A stretch of DNA of 64,000 bases. It comes from Flavobacteria bacterium MS024-3C. Lineage in GTDB: Bacteria > Bacteroidota > Bacteroidia > Flavobacteriales > Flavobacteriaceae. The stretch covers positions 62,001 to 126,000 of the forward strand of contig ABVW01000002.1 of NCBI GenBank assembly GCA_000173115.1. Direction: 5' to 3'. The stretch's first letter is position 1; each line of letters begins with the position of its first letter. This document shows positions 8,147 through 16,475 of this stretch, in pieces. Position numbers and translations under genes: made by a program. Under the pieces are notes generated by a model. It saw only the letters and a program-made list of their open reading frames with translations, was not told the DNA's origin and searched no databases.

Positions 8147-9802
8147 ATGAAATCTCCTTTTAATTACCCCCTGTTTTGTTGCTTGGTAATCTTATTTTCT
8201 TTCGCTGCTAACGCCCAAAAAAAATCAGTAGCATCCAAGGAATACGAAAGGCCAAAACTGGTGGTTGGAATAGTGGTTGATCAAATGCGCTATGACTATA
8301 TTTCTCGTTTTTGGAACGGGTATTCAGAGGGTGGGTTTAAGCGCTTGGTAAAAGAGGGCTTTAACTTTAAAAACAACCATTATAATTATGCCCCTACAAG
8401 TACGGGTCCTGGTCATGCGTCTGTTTATACAGGGACCACGCCAGCCTCTCATGGGATTATTGGGAATGATTGGTATGACAAAGAAATAGGCGCATCTGTA
8501 TATTGTGTAGCAGACAATACCTATGCTTCTGTAGGAACTGCTTCTAAAGCAGGACAAATGTCACCAAAACAATTGTTAACCACTACCATTTCTGATCAGT
8601 TAAAATTACACACCCAATCAAGGTCTAAAGTAATTGCTATTGCTTTAAAGGACAGGGGAGCTGTTTTACCTGGTGGCCATACAGCAGACGCTGCATATTG
8701 GTTTCATGGAAAAGAGGAAGGCAGTTGGATTAGCAGTACTTTTTATATGGAATCCTTACCCTCTTGGGTGACTCAATTTAATAACAATGTACCCCAGCTA
8801 TACAAAAAACCATGGGACCTGCTTAAATCTGAAAAAGCCTATACAAAGAGTGGTTTAGATAAAAATAATTATGAAGGTGCTTACAGGGGAGAAGCTGCGG
8901 CCGTTTTCCCACATGATCTCGTGTCACTTTGGGAGGCTAATGGCGCTTATGATATATTAAAAGCGACTGCTTACGGTAATAGCCTTACCACTGATTTTGC
9001 ATTAGCAGCACTCCAGGGAGAAAATTTGGGCAAAGGCTTGGATACTGATTTTTTAGCGGTGAGTTTTTCGAGTACAGATTATGTGGGTCACCAGTTTGGG
9101 GTGAATTCACGGGAAATAGAAGACACCTACTATCGCCTAGATTTGGACATAGAAAGATTACTCAAAGCTTTAGATGCTCAGGTTGGGCCAGGCAATTATA
9201 GTTTGTTTTTAACCGCAGATCATGCAGCTGTTCAAGTTCCCACCTATTTGCAGGATTTAAAAATACCGTCAGGATATTTTGATTCAAAAGTATTTAAAGA
9301 AAACCTAAACACATATGTAGCAGACCACTATGGATCAGAAGACCTCATAGAAAACATCTCTAATTATCAAGTGTTTTTAAATAGGACTTTAATTGCTCAG
9401 TTAGATATTGATTTAGAAGACATCCAGGAAGATTTGGCACAATTTATTTTGCAAGATCCCGCTGTAGAAAGAAGTTATACTGCCTATCAAATGTGGGGGG
9501 AGGAATATACAAAAGGGATCCCCTATATCTTGCAAAATGGATATAATCCCAAAAGATCTGGAGACGTCCTTTTTGTCTTAAAGCCTGCAGTAATTAGTTA
9601 TTCAAAGACTGGTTCTACCCACGGCTCTCCTCAGATATACGACACTCACACCCCATTGTTGTTTTTTGGTAAAGGATTTAAGCAAGGGGCTAGTTTTGAA
9701 AGATCAGAGATCCCAGATATTGCCCCAACTGTAGCTGCAATGTTAGGTATTGCTTTTCCAAACGGCACTACTGGCAAGCCATTGACAGAAGTTTTAGAGT
9801 AA
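8147..9802 (+). CDS. PafA-type alkaline phosphatase, exported
   Basis: This 551-residue enzyme belongs to the PafA group of alkaline phosphatases, which release phosphate from organic monoesters and, in Bacteroidetes, are often active without phosphate starvation. A signal peptide (residues 1-23, ending ANA) sends it to the periplasm. Catalytic residues match PafA: metal ligand D45 (VVDQMRYD), nucleophile T86 (STGPGH), N107, and the diagnostic K168/R170 pair in LKDRG. Further metal ligands are in STDYVGH, TADHA and STHGS. The K/R pair separates it from PhoA, PhoX and PhoD. It appears to stand alone, with no Pho genes beside it. Confidence 0.93.
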   Translation: MKSPFNYPLFCCLVILFSFAANAQKKSVASKEYERPKLVVGIVVDQMRYDYISRFWNGYSEGGFKRLVKEGFNFKNNHYNYAPTSTGPGHASVYTGTTPASHGIIGNDWYDKEIGASVYCVADNTYASVGTASKAGQMSPKQLLTTTISDQLKLHTQSRSKVIAIALKDRGAVLPGGHTADAAYWFHGKEEGSWISSTFYMESLPSWVTQFNNNVPQLYKKPWDLLKSEKAYTKSGLDKNNYEGAYRGEAAAVFPHDLVSLWEANGAYDILKATAYGNSLTTDFALAALQGENLGKGLDTDFLAVSFSSTDYVGHQFGVNSREIEDTYYRLDLDIERLLKALDAQVGPGNYSLFLTADHAAVQVPTYLQDLKIPSGYFDSKVFKENLNTYVADHYGSEDLIENISNYQVFLNRTLIAQLDIDLEDIQEDLAQFILQDPAVERSYTAYQMWGEEYTKGIPYILQNGYNPKRSGDVLFVLKPAVISYSKTGSTHGSPQIYDTHTPLLFFGKGFKQGASFERSEIPDIAPTVAAMLGIAFPNGTTGKPLTEVLE

Positions 9803-9880
9803 ACCCAATTAATTATAGTATTGGATCTTGGCTATTTAGGACAAGTTTGGGTCTGGGTGAAGTGTCAAATAAAGCAATCG

Positions 9881-10735
9881 CTAACCTAAGATTTTAGATC
9901 GCATATTTTTCCATCTTAAACGCCTGATAAAAACGCCCTCTTCATGGTTTACCATGAAAGGGGCGTTTTCTTTTTTGGCCTCAAAAAAGCCACCCATGTG
10001 GTGGAAGAAGGCCATAAAACGCTTTTGCTTCACAGCCATTTTAAAAGCAGCTATAAGGGTTATTAATAACCCATACCTCATGCCATACATGGCTTTGCCT
10101 TGGAGTAATTTGGCTTTTTTATTGTAAGCGGCGCCTATAGGTCTCAGGTGTTTTACCGCTAAATGTTCCTCTGTTTTTAATTCAAAACCGTGGTATTGGG
10201 CTAACAGTTCATCTACAGTATCCCAACCCATAGCAATCCTTAGACCACCCATTGCCGTAAAACAAGCTTTTGAATAGGCCTTAAACGCGCCCCGAATATG
10301 TGTTTTATCCATAGGGTGGTTTAAAAGCCATTGTCCTTTGTGGTCTTGTTCATAGGCAAATCCACCACAGATGCCTAGTGAGGGATTGTGAGAAAAACGG
10401 TCGCTAATAGTCTCTAAATAGTTTTTAGGTAGCAGTATGTCTGCATCTAATTTGAGCAAAATATCATAGTCTTTGTCCAGCTGTTTTAAACCGAAATTAA
10501 AAGCCTGTACCACTTTGCTTCCAGGCATATGTATATTAGAACTACTGTGGTTTACGGCAGTTATAAAAGGATGTTTTTCAGCAAATTCTTGGGCTATTTT
10601 ATAAGTGTTATCTGAAGAATTGTCACTGACCACAATTAATTGTTGGGGAGCCAGTGTTTGAATGCAAAGACTTTCAAGGCAACCCTTTAAAAATGCCGCT
10701 TCATTATGTGCAGGAATGACAATAGATATATTCAT
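9881..10735 (-). CDS. Family 2 glycosyltransferase
   Basis: This 284-residue cytoplasmic protein has a GT-A fold glycosyltransferase domain. IVIPAHNEA opens the nucleotide-sugar site and LDADILLP supplies the DxD metal motif at residues 97-99. The C-terminal part is basic and has one weakly hydrophobic stretch (GLLITLIAAF), possibly for membrane contact. The acceptor is unknown; lipid or polysaccharide glycosylation is likely. The gene begins eight bases after the end of a broken methyltransferase gene on the same strand, so the two once formed an operon and were probably part of the same surface-polymer or glycolipid pathway. Confidence 0.88.
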   Translation of the reverse strand: MNISIVIPAHNEAAFLKGCLESLCIQTLAPQQLIVVSDNSSDNTYKIAQEFAEKHPFITAVNHSSSNIHMPGSKVVQAFNFGLKQLDKDYDILLKLDADILLPKNYLETISDRFSHNPSLGICGGFAYEQDHKGQWLLNHPMDKTHIRGAFKAYSKACFTAMGGLRIAMGWDTVDELLAQYHGFELKTEEHLAVKHLRPIGAAYNKKAKLLQGKAMYGMRYGLLITLIAAFKMAVKQKRFMAFFHHMGGFFEAKKENAPFMVNHEEGVFIRRLRWKNMRSKILG

Positions 10736-10742
10736 TTATATT

Positions 10743-11268
10743 TTAAGATTTTTTTTCTGCATACACCATATAATACCTCGGTGTAAACCACCTTAAAAGG
10801 GGTCTTATACCAATTTTTTTTGTGGGATTGGTCCAGCGTTTGGTCGCTTTTATTTCCCAGCCTGTTTTTTCTAAGAGCCAGTCTAACTACCAGCTTTCAA
10901 ATTCGTGGTAATGTCTGTCCCATAGGTCTGTTTTACTCCTGTAGGCAGGGGCAAACCAAAGTCTTAGTGGCACGCTAATGACTATTTTTTTAGACTGAAT
11001 TTGCTGTAAGATTTGAAAGGGGTTTAACAGGTGTTCAAAAATTTCAAAGGCAGTAACCACTGAGGCGTCTGAGTTTATTAAAGCATTTTGATTAAAATCT
11101 AAATCTTCTCCCGCTGTGTTTTTAACGGTATATCCAAGCGCACGCATTTGTTCACTCAATGGATTTTCTACGCCCAAGTCTAGAAGGGTTTCCTGTGTAG
11201 AAAGGTGTTCTTGTAAAAAAGCTAGGGTTATTTTATACCTTTTTTTCTGGAAAGTATCTTTTGTACAT
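10743..11268 (-). pseudogene. Methyltransferase pseudogene (frameshift plus amber stop)
   Basis: A class I SAM-dependent methyltransferase-like gene is readable on the minus strand but broken twice. The conserved core (LDLGVENP, FEIFEHLLNPF, PLRLWF, WDRHYHEFESW) runs from about 11239 to 10890. A TAG at 10889-10887 then interrupts it where a glutamine (CAG) would fit, and the same frame continues for 47 codons (LDWLLEKTGWEIKA to AEKKS) to a proper stop at 10743. At the front, the likely ATG at 11268 (MYKRYFPEKK) is out of frame with the core; one extra A in the seven-A run (11246-11240) would join them. Without that start only TTG at 11177 is available, inside the domain. Loss of function is inferred. 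Confidence 0.8.
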
Positions 11269-11310
11269 AGGGCAAATTAAAGGAATAAGTGGGCACCATT
11301 ACTTATAAAT

Positions 11311-11380
11311 GAGGTGAAAAATACTCAGTGCTTAAAAAATGTTCGGTGCTAAAAATATGTTAGATACTAAAAATAGAGTT
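11311..11380. repeat. Degenerate 18-19 bp tandem repeats after the KAS III-like gene
   Basis: At least three copies of a pattern close to GGTGCTAAAAATATGTT start near 11326, 11345 and 11363, with a weaker one near 11312. They lie 18 bases past the stop of the minus-strand KAS III-like gene. The rest of the gap holds the broken 5' end of the methyltransferase pseudogene. Confidence 0.5.
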
Positions 11381-11397
11381 GATTTTTAATTCATCTA

Positions 11398-12459
11398 CTA
11401 TATCTCATATACAAATGCGTTAATATTCATTCCTGCACCCACACTGGCAAACATCACCACATCTCCTTTTTCAATCACATGTCCCTCTAATTGACCGCGT
11501 TTCACCATGTCAAAAAGGGTGGGAACTGTCGCTACAGAACTGTTGCCAAATTCATGAATATTCATGGGCATTATATCATCTGGCACAGGGGTTTTGTACT
11601 GTCTATAAAAACGCTTTACAATAGCAGCGTCCATTTTTTCGTTGGCCTGGTGGATGAATATTTTCTTGAGATCTCCAATATTGTGACCACTAGCGTCCAA
11701 ACATTTCTGCATGGCTATGGGGACGTGGGTCACCGCAAATTCATAAATTTTGCGGCCGTACATTTTTATGTATTTCTCATTTTTGGGAGCGTCTTGTTTG
11801 TAAGAGCAGCCAAAAAATAGGAAATGGGCTTCTTCAAAAGAGTGGGTTTCTGAGGCATGAGATAGAATGCTTCCGCCCTGAGGGTCTTCTATGTCAAGAA
11901 CTGTAGCCCCAGCACCGTCTGCATAGATCATAGAGTCTCTGTCATGAGGATCCAAAACCCTTGAGAGGGTTTCTCCGCCTATTACTAGGCATCTTTTAGC
12001 CATGCCAGCTTTCATAAATGCCTGCGCATGAATCACTCCTTCTATCCAGCCAGGGCAGCCAAATAGCAAGTCATAGGCCACGCAAGATGGGTTTTTAATA
12101 CGCAGCAAATGTTTTACCCTAGAGGCCAATGAAGGCAAAGTGTCTCCTTGTGCTCCGGGAGCAGAAACGTCTCCAAAATTATGGCCAAATATAATGTAGT
12201 CAATGGTTTCAGGATCTATATTAGCGTCTGTAATAGCATCTTGAGCCGCTAAAAAACCTAAATCAGAGGTATTTAAATGATCTGGGGCATACCTGCGATT
12301 TTCAATACCAGTAATGGCCTTGAACTTTTCAATGATTACCCCATTTTCCTGCTCAAATACCTGGCCATTTTCTTGAAGGAACGCATGTGAATTAAAAGCT
12401 TCATTTGGGGTTATTAGAGGCGGAATATAGCTACCGCTTCCCTTAATACTCACTTTCAT
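11398..12459 (-). CDS. 3-oxoacyl-ACP synthase III-like thiolase-fold enzyme
   Basis: This 353-residue protein is a FabH/KAS III-like condensing enzyme. The catalytic triad is complete: C135 in FGCPGW, H270 in IHQAN and N306 in FGNSS. It is longer than housekeeping FabH (about 320-330 residues), starts MKVSIKGSGSYIPP, and is not beside acpP or plsX, so it may serve a specialised acyl condensation instead of general fatty acid initiation; that is inference. It follows gcvP on the same strand, 83 bases away. Its start codon is contained in a 12-bp perfect inverted repeat that may be an operator or an RNA hairpin controlling it. Confidence 0.88.
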   Translation of the reverse strand: MKVSIKGSGSYIPPLITPNEAFNSHAFLQENGQVFEQENGVIIEKFKAITGIENRRYAPDHLNTSDLGFLAAQDAITDANIDPETIDYIIFGHNFGDVSAPGAQGDTLPSLASRVKHLLRIKNPSCVAYDLLFGCPGWIEGVIHAQAFMKAGMAKRCLVIGGETLSRVLDPHDRDSMIYADGAGATVLDIEDPQGGSILSHASETHSFEEAHFLFFGCSYKQDAPKNEKYIKMYGRKIYEFAVTHVPIAMQKCLDASGHNIGDLKKIFIHQANEKMDAAIVKRFYRQYKTPVPDDIMPMNIHEFGNSSVATVPTLFDMVKRGQLEGHVIEKGDVVMFASVGAGMNINAFVYEI

Positions 12460-12502
12460 AGGTTACATAATTTATCACAAGATAAAAAAAATGTAACCTA
12501 TG
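12457..12502 (-). promoter_or_regulatory. Perfect 12-bp inverted repeat over the KAS III-like start codon
   Basis: CATAGGTTACAT (12457-12468) and ATGTAACCTATG (12491-12502) are exact reverse complements separated by 22 bases, with an inner TTATC/GATAA pair around an ACAA loop. The outer arm contains the ATG of the KAS III-like gene. As RNA it would bury the start codon; as DNA it is a strong dyad operator. There is no T-tract, so a gcvP terminator is less likely. Confidence 0.6.
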
Positions 12503-12542
12503 TAAAGCGTCATCACGTAAAATATACGATGTTCAGTATTAT

Positions 12543-15389
12543 TTATGCCTCTGCATACGCTTCAATGGGCGTACAAGTACAGATTAGGTTTCTGTCTCCG
12601 TAAGCGTCGTCTACCCTTCTCACCGTTGGCCAGAACTTGTTGTCAGACACATATGGTAAAGGGAAGGCAGCTTGCTGCCTGCTGTAAGGGAAATCCCATT
12701 GGTCAGCAGTAAGCATGGCTTGTGTATGCGGCGCATTTTTGAGTGGATTATTAGGCGTGTCTATATGAGCGGCATCTATTTCTTTTCTAATAGCGATCAT
12801 GGCGTCACAGAAACGGTCTAATTCTGGTAAATCTTCACTTTCTGTAGGTTCAATCATCATGGTGCCTGCCACAGGGAAAGATACAGTAGGGGCATGGAAT
12901 CCGTAGTCCATGAGTCGTTTGGCTATATCTGTTACCTCTATCCCATGGTCTTTAAAAGGCCTGCAATCTATGATCATTTCATGGGCAGCCCTTCCTTGCT
13001 CTCCCGTATAAAGTACTTCAAAGGAGCCATTCAATCTGGCCTTAATATAATTGGCATTTAAAATAGCAATTTTAGTAGCATGGGTCAACCCAGCTTCTCC
13101 TAGCATTTTAATGTAACCATATGAAATAAGGCAGGCTAAGGCAGAACCCCATGGTGCTGCAGATATAGCAGTAATGGCTTGGTCACCGCCAGTAGCTATA
13201 ACCGGATTGGTAGGTAAAAACGGCACTAATTGAGGTGCCACACAGATAGGTCCTACACCAGGACCTCCTCCTCCATGAGGAATAGCAAAAGTTTTGTGCA
13301 AGTTTAAGTGACAAACGTCTGCGCCAATAGTGGCTGGATTGGTCAATCCTACCTGCGCATTCATGTTGGCACCATCCATATACACCTGTCCGCCGTGCTC
13401 GTGAATGAGGCCAGTAATTTCTCTAATAGAAGATTCAAATACTCCGTGGGTAGAAGGATAAGTGACCATGAGTGCCGCCAATTCACTACTGTGGGCAATG
13501 GTTTTTTCTCTAAGGTCTTCTACGTCTATATTTCCTTTTTCATCTGTTTTTGTCACCACAACCTTCATTCCCGCCATCACTGCAGAGGCTGGATTAGTGC
13601 CGTGGGCAGACGCCGGTATGAGGCATATATTCCTGTGACTTTCTCCCCTAGAAGCGTGGTAGGCTCTAATAGTCATTAGTCCTGCGTACTCTCCTTGTGC
13701 TCCAGAGTTTGGTTGTAGCGAGGTGCCAGCAAAGCCAGTAATTTCGTTGAGCTGTAATTCTAATTGTTGTAAAACTTCATGGTAGCCAGCTGCTTGTTCA
13801 ACAGGTACAAAAGGATGTATACTACCCCATTGCGCCCATGAAAGAGGCAACATTTCTGAGGCCGCGTTGAGTTTCATGGTACATGAACCAAGAGAAATCA
13901 TGGAGTGATTTAAAGCCAAATCTTTGCGTTCTAACTGTTTTATATAACGCATTAGTGCCGTTTCAGAGTGGTAGGTATTAAATACTTTTTGGCTTAGAAA
14001 AGCTGTTTTTCTCGCCAAGTGCTGGGGCACTTTTGTTTCATTCCCAAGCGAAATAGTAGGTGGAGTTTGTCCTTTAGCGGCAGCAAAAATGGCTACAATC
14101 TCTTGGGCATCGGCCACGGAAGTGGCCTCGTTAATTGAAATCCCTACCTGATCCGCTCCAACGTATTGGAAATTGACTTTTTGGGCTTCTGCCAATGCTT
14201 TAATTTCTTTGGCTGGCGCCGACACCAATAGGGTATCAAAATAATTTTCGTTGTACTGGGTATAGCCCAAACTTTCTAGTGCCTTAGACACTGCAACTGT
14301 TTTATGGTGCACTCCATGTGCAATATATAACAAGCCTTGAGGTCCGTGGTATACCGCGTACATTCCAGCCATTACAGCCAAAAGTACCTGAGCTGTACAG
14401 ATGTTAGAAGTGGCTTTGTCTCTTTTGATATGTTGTTCTCTGGTCTGTAGCGCCATTCGGTAGGCTGGCAATCCGTCAGTATCTTTTGTGAGTCCAATGA
14501 TTCTTCCAGGAATACTTCTTTTATAATCTTCTCTTGTGGCAAAAAATGCGGCGTGTGGCCCCCCATAGCCTAAAGGAATTCCAAAGCGTTGTGTGGTTCC
14601 AACCACTACGTCTGCACCCAATTCTCCGGGCGCTGTAAGCATGGTTAAACTTAATATGTCTGCTGCAAAAGCCACTTTTATTTCTGTTGCTTTGGCTTTC
14701 TCCATGAACTGGTCTACGGCACCAATCGCACCGTTTTTACCAGGATACTGTACTATGGCACCATAAAAATGGGGCTCAAATGCAAATGCATCTATCGGGC
14801 CAACCTCTAATTGAATGCCTAGTGGCGTTGCCCTAGTTTCTAATAAGGATAGGGTTTGTGGTAAAATATCTTCTGAAACAAAAAAGGACATGGCCTCCTG
14901 TTTTTTCTGGTCTCTCGTTCTTACATCATAGAGCATGGTCATGGCTTCTGCTGCTGCGGTGCTCTCATCTAATAGTGAAGCGTTGGCGAGATCCATTCCG
15001 GTCAATTCACACACCATGGTCTGGAAATTGATTAATGCTTCTAACCTACCTTGTGCAATTTCTGCTTGGTATGGTGTATAGGCAGTGTACCATCCCGGAT
15101 TTTCTAAAATATTTCTTTTGATTACAGAAGGGGTAATGCTCTGGTGGTATCCTTGGCCTATATAAGTTTTGAATACCTTATTCTTTTGAGACAGTATTTC
15201 AATATGAGAAAGGTATTCGTGTTCGCTCATGGATGGTGCTAAATCCAACGCTTTTTTAAGACGAATGTCTGCAGGAATAGTTTCCAGAATAAGCTGGTCT
15301 AGATTCTCTACACCAACTGTTTTTAACATTTGGGCTTGTTCTTCTTCTTTTACGCCAATGTGGCGTAATGCAAAAACATCTGTTTTCAT
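12543..15389 (-). CDS. gcvP: Glycine dehydrogenase (decarboxylating), P-protein
   Basis: The P-protein decarboxylates glycine with pyridoxal phosphate and passes the aminomethyl group to the lipoyl H-protein, the first step of the glycine cleavage system that feeds one-carbon units to folate. At 948 residues it is the fused homodimeric form, with GcvPA- and GcvPB-like halves in one chain. The cofactor lysine is in HLNLHKTFAIPHGGGGPG in the second half, and the glycine-rich run that follows it is intact. The ATG at 15389 gives MKTDVFALRHIG, the family start. gcvT and gcvH are elsewhere. No glycine riboswitch was seen upstream. Confidence 0.97.
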   Translation of the reverse strand: MKTDVFALRHIGVKEEEQAQMLKTVGVENLDQLILETIPADIRLKKALDLAPSMSEHEYLSHIEILSQKNKVFKTYIGQGYHQSITPSVIKRNILENPGWYTAYTPYQAEIAQGRLEALINFQTMVCELTGMDLANASLLDESTAAAEAMTMLYDVRTRDQKKQEAMSFFVSEDILPQTLSLLETRATPLGIQLEVGPIDAFAFEPHFYGAIVQYPGKNGAIGAVDQFMEKAKATEIKVAFAADILSLTMLTAPGELGADVVVGTTQRFGIPLGYGGPHAAFFATREDYKRSIPGRIIGLTKDTDGLPAYRMALQTREQHIKRDKATSNICTAQVLLAVMAGMYAVYHGPQGLLYIAHGVHHKTVAVSKALESLGYTQYNENYFDTLLVSAPAKEIKALAEAQKVNFQYVGADQVGISINEATSVADAQEIVAIFAAAKGQTPPTISLGNETKVPQHLARKTAFLSQKVFNTYHSETALMRYIKQLERKDLALNHSMISLGSCTMKLNAASEMLPLSWAQWGSIHPFVPVEQAAGYHEVLQQLELQLNEITGFAGTSLQPNSGAQGEYAGLMTIRAYHASRGESHRNICLIPASAHGTNPASAVMAGMKVVVTKTDEKGNIDVEDLREKTIAHSSELAALMVTYPSTHGVFESSIREITGLIHEHGGQVYMDGANMNAQVGLTNPATIGADVCHLNLHKTFAIPHGGGGPGVGPICVAPQLVPFLPTNPVIATGGDQAITAISAAPWGSALACLISYGYIKMLGEAGLTHATKIAILNANYIKARLNGSFEVLYTGEQGRAAHEMIIDCRPFKDHGIEVTDIAKRLMDYGFHAPTVSFPVAGTMMIEPTESEDLPELDRFCDAMIAIRKEIDAAHIDTPNNPLKNAPHTQAMLTADQWDFPYSRQQAAFPLPYVSDNKFWPTVRRVDDAYGDRNLICTCTPIEAYAEA

Positions 15390-15426
15390 AAGCGAAATCG
15401 TTATATTAGATCTATAAAAAGCTGCA

Positions 15427-15434
15427 CAAAATTA
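15427..15434 (-). promoter_or_regulatory. Possible -7 box before gcvP
   Basis: On the minus strand TAATTTTG matches TAnnTTTG and would give a leader of roughly 35 bases to the gcvP ATG. No matching -33 box is present at 19-21 bases, so the call is tentative. Confidence 0.4.
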
Positions 15435-15494
15435 CTAATAAAAAGAATAATTATACTGCCTTTTATACAAGTCTTCACTAAACTTTTTAACCAA

Positions 15495-15527
15495 TTTGAG
15501 GGCTTATAAACAGTTTGTTTACTTTTG
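15495..15527 (+). promoter_or_regulatory. Promoter of the UbiA-like gene
   Basis: TTTG (15495-15498), 21 bases, then TACTTTTG (15520-15527) is a near-ideal Bacteroidetes promoter. The -7 box ends four bases before the ATG at 15532, so the transcript should begin at or very near the start codon. This rules out the upstream TTG as translation start. Confidence 0.7.
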
Positions 15528-15531
15528 TGGA

Positions 15532-16401
15532 ATGCGCGGTTTGAGAAGATTTTTTGATTTTTATTTAAAGGCCAGTGTCCACGTGGCTTTTGCCGTGGTA
15601 TCCCTCAGTTATGTGGGTGCTAAAGGCTTAAACATTTTATGGTCTAATGCTTTGGGGATTGTGTTGTTTTCGGGAACTGTTATGGGCTATAATTTTATCA
15701 AATATGGCTTAGGCGGTCCCTTTTATTTGAAAGTAACCCATAAGTCCTTTATGCCCATACAAATTGTGAGTTTTTTTTGTGGAGCACTCGGCTTATACGG
15801 GATGCTGTATTTAAACCCATTGGCTTATTTGGTATTACTAATGTTAGTTGTTTTTACGGTCCTTTACGGGCTGCCTATATTTCCAGCCCAAAAAAACCTT
15901 AGGGCTATAAAAGGTATGAAAATTTATATTGTTGCTATTGTTTGGGCCCTGGCGACTGTGGTATTGCCACTGTCTACATTGGGAGTTAAAATAGTTTTAC
16001 AGCTTACTAATCCATCAGATCCTTTTGGGTTCGTGGGTGTTTTAGGATTGTTTCTATCTCATTTTTTCTTAGTCCTGGCCTTAATGGTTCCTTTTGAGCT
16101 AAGAGACTATCTGGAAGACACCCCTCAATTGGCCACACTCCCACAGCGCTATGGGTTGCAAAAGACCAAATACATTGGGATTTTTTGGTCGCTCCTTTTT
16201 TTAGGAGGCCATTTATTTGCTGGGGCAATATTGAAATGGCCTATACAAATAGTGGGGGTTTCTCTAATTATTACGCTGCTGCTGATCATAGGGATTTTCT
16301 ATTCTGGCAAGCATTCAAGTAGCTATTTCACCAATTTTTGGGTAGAAGGAATTCCCATTTTGTTTGCCTTTCTTTGGTGGGCTTTTGAATCGTTTTTGTA
16401 A
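15532..16401 (+). CDS. UbiA-like polytopic membrane protein lacking the first Asp motif
   Basis: This 289-residue inner-membrane protein has about eight hydrophobic segments and resembles the UbiA prenyltransferase superfamily as found in flavobacteria. The loop DYLEDTPQLATLPQRYGLQKT is like the second aspartate-rich motif of UbiA, but the first one (NxxxDxxxD) has no counterpart: the matching place reads YNFIKYG. Prenyltransferase activity is therefore doubtful. The ATG at 15532 was chosen over the TTG at 15496 because a strong promoter ends just before it. It is divergent from gcvP, and the rhodanese gene follows after 74 bases. Function is unknown. Confidence 0.7.
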   Translation: MRGLRRFFDFYLKASVHVAFAVVSLSYVGAKGLNILWSNALGIVLFSGTVMGYNFIKYGLGGPFYLKVTHKSFMPIQIVSFFCGALGLYGMLYLNPLAYLVLLMLVVFTVLYGLPIFPAQKNLRAIKGMKIYIVAIVWALATVVLPLSTLGVKIVLQLTNPSDPFGFVGVLGLFLSHFFLVLALMVPFELRDYLEDTPQLATLPQRYGLQKTKYIGIFWSLLFLGGHLFAGAILKWPIQIVGVSLIITLLLIIGIFYSGKHSSSYFTNFWVEGIPILFAFLWWAFESFL

Positions 16402-16475
16402 TTTTATAATACAATAAGTGTTTTGGCAAAGCCTAACTCATTTAAAATTTCCCCAATGGAAAAAGCTTCATATCT

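Noticed and set aside
10887-11177. A complete 96-residue methyltransferase from a TTG start
   Set aside because: It would lack the N-terminal part of the SAM-binding domain and the conserved C-terminal 47 codons that follow the TAG in the same frame.
11491-11820. A 109-codon plus-strand frame opposite the KAS III-like gene
   Set aside because: Antisense to a gene with an intact catalytic triad and with no promoter of its own; a shadow frame.
13308-13679. A 123-codon plus-strand frame inside gcvP
   Set aside because: It is antisense to a well-conserved part of gcvP, rich in Cys, His and Ser, and matches no family; a shadow of the real gene.
15390-15495. A glycine riboswitch upstream of gcvP
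   Set aside because: The 106-base gap is AT-rich and lacks the conserved glycine aptamer cores; the likely leader is only about 35 bases.
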